Source: an uncultured Brevundimonas sp.
Lineage (GTDB): Bacteria; Pseudomonadota; Alphaproteobacteria; Caulobacterales; Caulobacteraceae
Direction: 5' to 3'
Assembly: GCA_946885435.1 (NCBI GenBank)
Contig: CAMPGL010000003.1
Location: 1 to 35,473, forward strand
DNA: 35,473 nucleotides
The notes beneath the pieces were generated by a model. It had not been told where the DNA came from. It saw only the letters and a program-made list of their open reading frames with translations, and made no database searches. Position 1 is the stretch's first letter, and every line of letters begins with the position of its first letter. Below, in pieces: positions 28,503-35,473 of this stretch. The position numbers were made by a program, and so were the translations under genes.

Positions 28503-28891
28503 CCGCGGAGCTCGATGCCGTCAGGGTCCTTGAGATAGATCGACATGTCTTGGCCGCCCGCGCCATAGCGGCTGGCCGGGGCCTCATAAACCACGCCGTG
28601 GCCGTCGAGGTGGGCGATGACCGCGTCGGGTTCATAGTCGGTGAGCCTGAGGTAGATGTGATCCACATTCCGACCTTCCTCGGCCGGACCGACGCCGCCC
28701 ATGCGGCCCAGCTTGCCGTCCAGCGGCACGAGGTCGATCAGGCTGTCGCCGGCGCGCAGATGGATCAGGCCAATGGCGTCGTTGCGGCGATCCACGGGGC
28801 AGCCGAGCACGCCGCAATAGAAGGCCATGGAGGCCTCGGCGTCCCGGACACGCAGCACGACGTGGTCTATACCGGCAACCTTAAACGTCAT
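28499..28891 (-). CDS. VOC-family (glyoxalase/bleomycin-resistance fold) protein
   Basis: A 130-residue protein with two beta-alpha-beta-beta-beta modules. GIDHVVLRVRDAEASMAFYCGVLG is the typical first module, NVDHIYLRLTDYEP starts the second, and DPDGIELRG is the end motif with the metal-binding Glu; candidate ligands His are in IDHV and VDHI. Members include lactoylglutathione lyases, dioxygenases and resistance proteins; which one this is cannot be told. ATG 28891 has GGAG upstream. Only 23 bp separate it from the divergent SnoaL-like gene. Confidence 0.9.
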   Translation of the reverse strand: MTFKVAGIDHVVLRVRDAEASMAFYCGVLGCPVDRRNDAIGLIHLRAGDSLIDLVPLDGKLGRMGGVGPAEEGRNVDHIYLRLTDYEPDAVIAHLDGHGVVYEAPASRYGAGGQDMSIYLKDPDGIELRG

Positions 28892-28914
28892 CGGCTCACT
28901 CCGAAGGGCTCGAC

Positions 28915-29406
28915 ATGAGACTGACCCTAGCCGCTGTCGCCACGGCGACGCTACTAGCCGCCGCGCCGGCCCTGGCGCAGGAGCCCGAGGAGACCGCCGC
29001 CTCCGCCGTGCTGGACGCCATGCACGCCGCCGAAAGCGCGGCGGACGGCGACGCCCTGTTCAGACTGTTCACCGAGAACGCCACCTACCTCGGCACCGAC
29101 GTGACCGAGCGCTGGAGCGTCGAGGCGTTCGAGGCCTTCGCGCGGCCCTATTTCGCGCAGGGCCGCGGCTGGACCTACACGCCGCGGGAGCGGAACCTGA
29201 CGCTGTCGCCGCATCCCTGCCGGTGCGTGGTCTGGTTCGATGAGGTGCTGGACAACGCGGCCTACGGCACGGCGCGGGGCACGGGCGTTCTGGTGCTGAC
29301 CGAGGAAGGATGGAGGATCGGGCAGTACGCCCTGACCTTCCCGATCCCCAATGACCTGGCCCGGGACTTCACCGCACGCATTCGCGAGTTCGAGGCCGCC
29401 GACTAG
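28915..29406 (+). CDS. Exported SnoaL/NTF2-like protein
   Basis: A 163-residue protein with a classical signal peptide (MRLTLAAVATATLLAAAPALAQ, probable cleavage after ALA) and a mature SnoaL-like cone domain. The pattern VLDAMHAAESAADGDALF, FTENATYLGTDVTERW and FEAFARPYFAQGRGWTY resembles SnoaL_3-type NTF2 folds, which can be enzymes or simple ligand-binding proteins. ATG 28915 has GAAGGG upstream. The stop TAG shares its last base with the GTG of recO (TAGTG), so it probably lies in the recO transcript. Function unknown. Confidence 0.85.
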   Translation: MRLTLAAVATATLLAAAPALAQEPEETAASAVLDAMHAAESAADGDALFRLFTENATYLGTDVTERWSVEAFEAFARPYFAQGRGWTYTPRERNLTLSPHPCRCVVWFDEVLDNAAYGTARGTGVLVLTEEGWRIGQYALTFPIPNDLARDFTARIREFEAAD

Positions 29407-30137
29407 TGGAGTTCCAGGACGACGCCTTCGTGCTCGCGGCGCGGGCGCATGGCGAGACCGGCGCGATCGTGGACCTGCTGACCCGGAGCCATGGGCGGAT
29501 CCTCGCCTTCGTGGCCGGCGGGGCTTCGCGCAAGATGAAGCCGTTCCTCCAGCCCGGCGCACGGGTCCTTGCCGACTATCGCGCGCGGACGAGCGAGCAC
29601 CTCGGCTCGGTTCGGATGGAGCCGGTGGGGGAGGGGGCGGCCGCCCTGTTCGACGACCGGCTGGCGCTGGCCGGCCTGGCGGCGGCAGCCTCGGTGGCGC
29701 AGGGCGCCCTGCATGAGCGCGAGCCACACCCGGGCGCGTATCTGGCGCTGGAAGCGCTGTGCGACGCGTTGGTGCATCCCGAGATCTGGCCGGCGGTGTT
29801 CGTGCGGTTCGAACTGGGGCTGCTGGATGACCTTGGCTTCGGGCTGGACCTGTCCAAGTGCGCCGCCACCGGCTCGACGGACAACCTGATCTGGGTCAGC
29901 CCCAAGACCGGGCGCGCGGTCTCGGCCGAGGCGGGGCGGCCGTTTGCGGACCGGATGCTGACCTTGCCGCCATTCCTGCTGGGGTCCCAGCAGAGGCTCC
30001 AGCCCGGCGACGTCGGGGCGGGCTTCGCCCTGACCGGCCACTTCCTGGAGATGTTCGTCTTCCACCCGCTCAACAAACCACTGCCCACGCCACGCCTGCG
30101 GCTTGTGGACCAGTTGAGCGATGCGGGCCTGCTCTAG
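29406..30137 (+). CDS. recO: DNA repair protein RecO
   Basis: RecFOR-pathway mediator that anneals single strands and loads RecA at gaps. The 243 residues begin with an OB fold (DAFVLAARAHGETGAIVDLLT, then GRILAFVAGGASRKMKPFLQPG), followed by the helical C-terminal domain (FVRFELGLLDDLGFGLDLSKC...). The GTG start at 29406 overlaps the preceding stop by one base. The zinc-binding Cys cluster of some RecO proteins is not complete here. parC follows after 34 bp, as in other Caulobacteraceae. Confidence 0.92.
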   Translation: MEFQDDAFVLAARAHGETGAIVDLLTRSHGRILAFVAGGASRKMKPFLQPGARVLADYRARTSEHLGSVRMEPVGEGAAALFDDRLALAGLAAAASVAQGALHEREPHPGAYLALEALCDALVHPEIWPAVFVRFELGLLDDLGFGLDLSKCAATGSTDNLIWVSPKTGRAVSAEAGRPFADRMLTLPPFLLGSQQRLQPGDVGAGFALTGHFLEMFVFHPLNKPLPTPRLRLVDQLSDAGLL

Positions 30138-30171
30138 CGCGGCGCGGCCCCGACTCGTCTAGAAGGACAGA

Positions 30172-32408
<2,237 letters not shown>

Positions 32409-32412
<4 letters not shown>

Positions 32413-32722
32413 CCCTCGGCTTCCAGCGCGGCGAGCGCAGCGCGGCTCTCGTCGAGGCTCGCCTGGGCGGCGGCGCGGAGGTCGTCGCCTTCCGCCGAGC
32501 GCAGGGCGGCTTCGGCGACGAGGACTTCGCGGCGCAGTCGGTCGATCTCGGCCTGGCGCTCGACGGCCTGGGTAGCGCGGCGCTGGGCCTGGGCCTCGCG
32601 GGCGAAGGCCACCTCGGCGTGATTGGCGGCGGACTCCTCGCGCAACGCCTGCTGCACGGGATCGCCGCCGCCTTCGCAGGCGGCAAGGCCGAAAGCGGCG
32701 AAGACGAGACCGAAGCGACGCA

Positions 32723-32723
<1 letters not shown>
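32409..32723 (-). CDS. Small coiled-coil lipoprotein, unknown function
   Basis: A 104-residue protein whose signal sequence MRRFGLVFAAFGLAAC ends in lipobox LAAC (Cys16). The rest is one long, Ala/Arg/Glu-rich predicted coiled coil (about 30-104) with heptad-like spacing (AEIDRLRREVLVAEAALRSAEG). ATG 32723 shares one base with the purL stop (TGATG), so translation is coupled to purL. A much longer frame upstream is just a shadow of purL. No family is recognised; a spacer or anchor role at the outer membrane is a guess. Confidence 0.78.
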
Positions 32724-34933
<2,210 letters not shown>

Positions 34934-35020
34934 GGCCGCGCCTTCTAGCTTGCGTCGCCCCTTTAGGGAACGGCGTGCGGGCCCGGACGCTTCCTGAATC
35001 ACAGCCTGAAGGAGCGAACC

Positions 35021-35335
35021 ATGCCCGAGACACCGACCGAAGATCAGCGACCGTCCGACAGCGAGGCGTCGCATCAGCCAAACCAAGGCTCCAGCCCGCG
35101 TGATCCGTCGCTCGCCGACGAGCCGCGCAGCTTTAAGGGGCAGGGCGGCGATGCCTCAGGCCGCGACCGCGCGATGGATTACGGCGACGGGCCGGACCCG
35201 GCCACTGCTGACGCCCTGCCGGACGAGGCGACGCGCGAACGCGCGCGCGACATCGAGCCCGAGATCGCCGCCGACGACGCGGGCGCCTCGGCGGCCGCCG
35301 AGATGCTGGGCAAGGCCCGGCTCAGGGAGCACTGA
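35021..35335 (+). CDS. Small hydrophilic, probably disordered protein
   Basis: A 104-residue, acidic, Asp/Glu/Pro/Ser-rich protein with no hydrophobic segment, preceded by a strong ribosome-binding site (AAGGAG, six-base spacer before ATG 35021). Only the C-terminal ~30 residues ([20 protein letters not shown]) look helical. It is divergent from purL, and the next gene begins just after its stop. Composition recalls hydrophilins or stress-induced small proteins, but no family is recognised. Confidence 0.72.
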   Translation: MPETPTEDQRPSDSEASHQPNQGSSPRDPSLADEPRSFKGQGGDASGRDRAMDYGDGPDPATADALPDEATRERARDIEPEIAADDAGASAAAEMLGKARLREH

Positions 35336-35336
35336 G

Positions 35337-35473
35337 ATGCCTGACACCCCCGGCCTGACCGAACCGTCGCCCGCGCAGGGCGGCGTCCAGCGTGAGCTCG
35401 ACCCGCATGAGGCGGCCGAGCGCGCCATGCAGAGCGAGCACCAGGCCTTCGCCGGATCGGCGGAAGGCGTCGG
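35337..35473 (+). CDS. Hydrophilic protein, C-terminus beyond the window
   Basis: ATG 35337 lies one base after the preceding stop, with GGGAG at 35325-35329 as ribosome-binding site. The visible 45 residues (beginning MPDTPGLTEPSPAQGG) are acidic and hydrophilic, with ELDPHEAAERAMQSEH likely helical. Its start resembles the neighbour's ([12 protein letters not shown]), so the two may be related or work together. The frame is still open at the window edge. Confidence 0.6.
   Translation, partial: MPDTPGLTEPSPAQGGVQRELDPHEAAERAMQSEHQAFAGSAEGV

Noticed and set aside
34942..34949. GCTAGAAG (minus strand) as a -10 element for purL
   Set aside because: It overlaps the GAAGG ribosome-binding site and has no matching -35 at the right distance.

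Overview
The window is GC-rich, gene-dense alphaproteobacterial chromosome, most likely from the family Caulobacteraceae (Caulobacter, Phenylobacterium or Brevundimonas; I cannot choose the genus). The reasons are the mreB-mreC-mreD-PBP2-rodA block, the pyrE-pdxJ-acpS-lepB-rnc-era...recO-parC order typical of this group, a TipN-like polarity protein with two membrane helices and a long coiled coil, and frequent GTG and TTG starts. I see no rRNA, tRNA, CRISPR array, insertion sequence or phage gene. No gap between genes exceeds about 140 bases, so every stretch is accounted for.

Layout. (1) 1-6094, + strand: the elongasome operon mreB (5' end missing), mreC, mreD, mrdA (PBP2), rodA, followed 5 bp later by an uncharacterised gene. 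(2) 6110-8315: a proline iminopeptidase and an MFS transporter, divergent. (3) 8308-11012, - strand: a TipN-like polar coiled-coil protein and a 61-residue membrane protein. (4) 11048-14264: a phospholipase D-type protein, converging on a folD + endonuclease/exonuclease/phosphatase pair. (5) 14363-17017: a lipoprotein made of seven pre-peptidase C-terminal (PPC)-like repeats. (6) 17014-23188: histidine utilisation, with hutI-hutU-hutH on the - strand and hutG plus an AraC-type regulator diverging on the + strand. Together the four enzymes take histidine to glutamate, ammonia and formamide, if HutG is a true formimidoylglutamase. (7) 23217-28502: a DUF6265-like protein, pyrE, pdxJ, acpS, lepB, rnc and era, nearly all abutting or overlapping. 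(8) 28499-32412: VOC protein, SnoaL/NTF2-like secreted protein, recO and parC. (9) 32409-34933, - strand: purL and a small coiled-coil lipoprotein. (10) 35021-end: two small hydrophilic proteins of unknown function, the second cut by the window edge.

Most of the region is conserved housekeeping DNA. The less ordinary parts are a roughly 190-residue, extremely histidine-rich N-terminal extension on signal peptidase I; the seven-repeat lipoprotein; a HutG whose GGxH metal motif reads GGNN; an AraC-type regulator overlapping hutG instead of the usual HutC; a ParC with glutamine at the position of E. coli Ser80; and an operator-like inverted repeat ahead of the phospholipase D gene. Eight gene pairs overlap by the four bases NTGA, and four convergent pairs share palindromic stop codons. 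I found no clear multi-gene novel system; the candidates are single-protein oddities.
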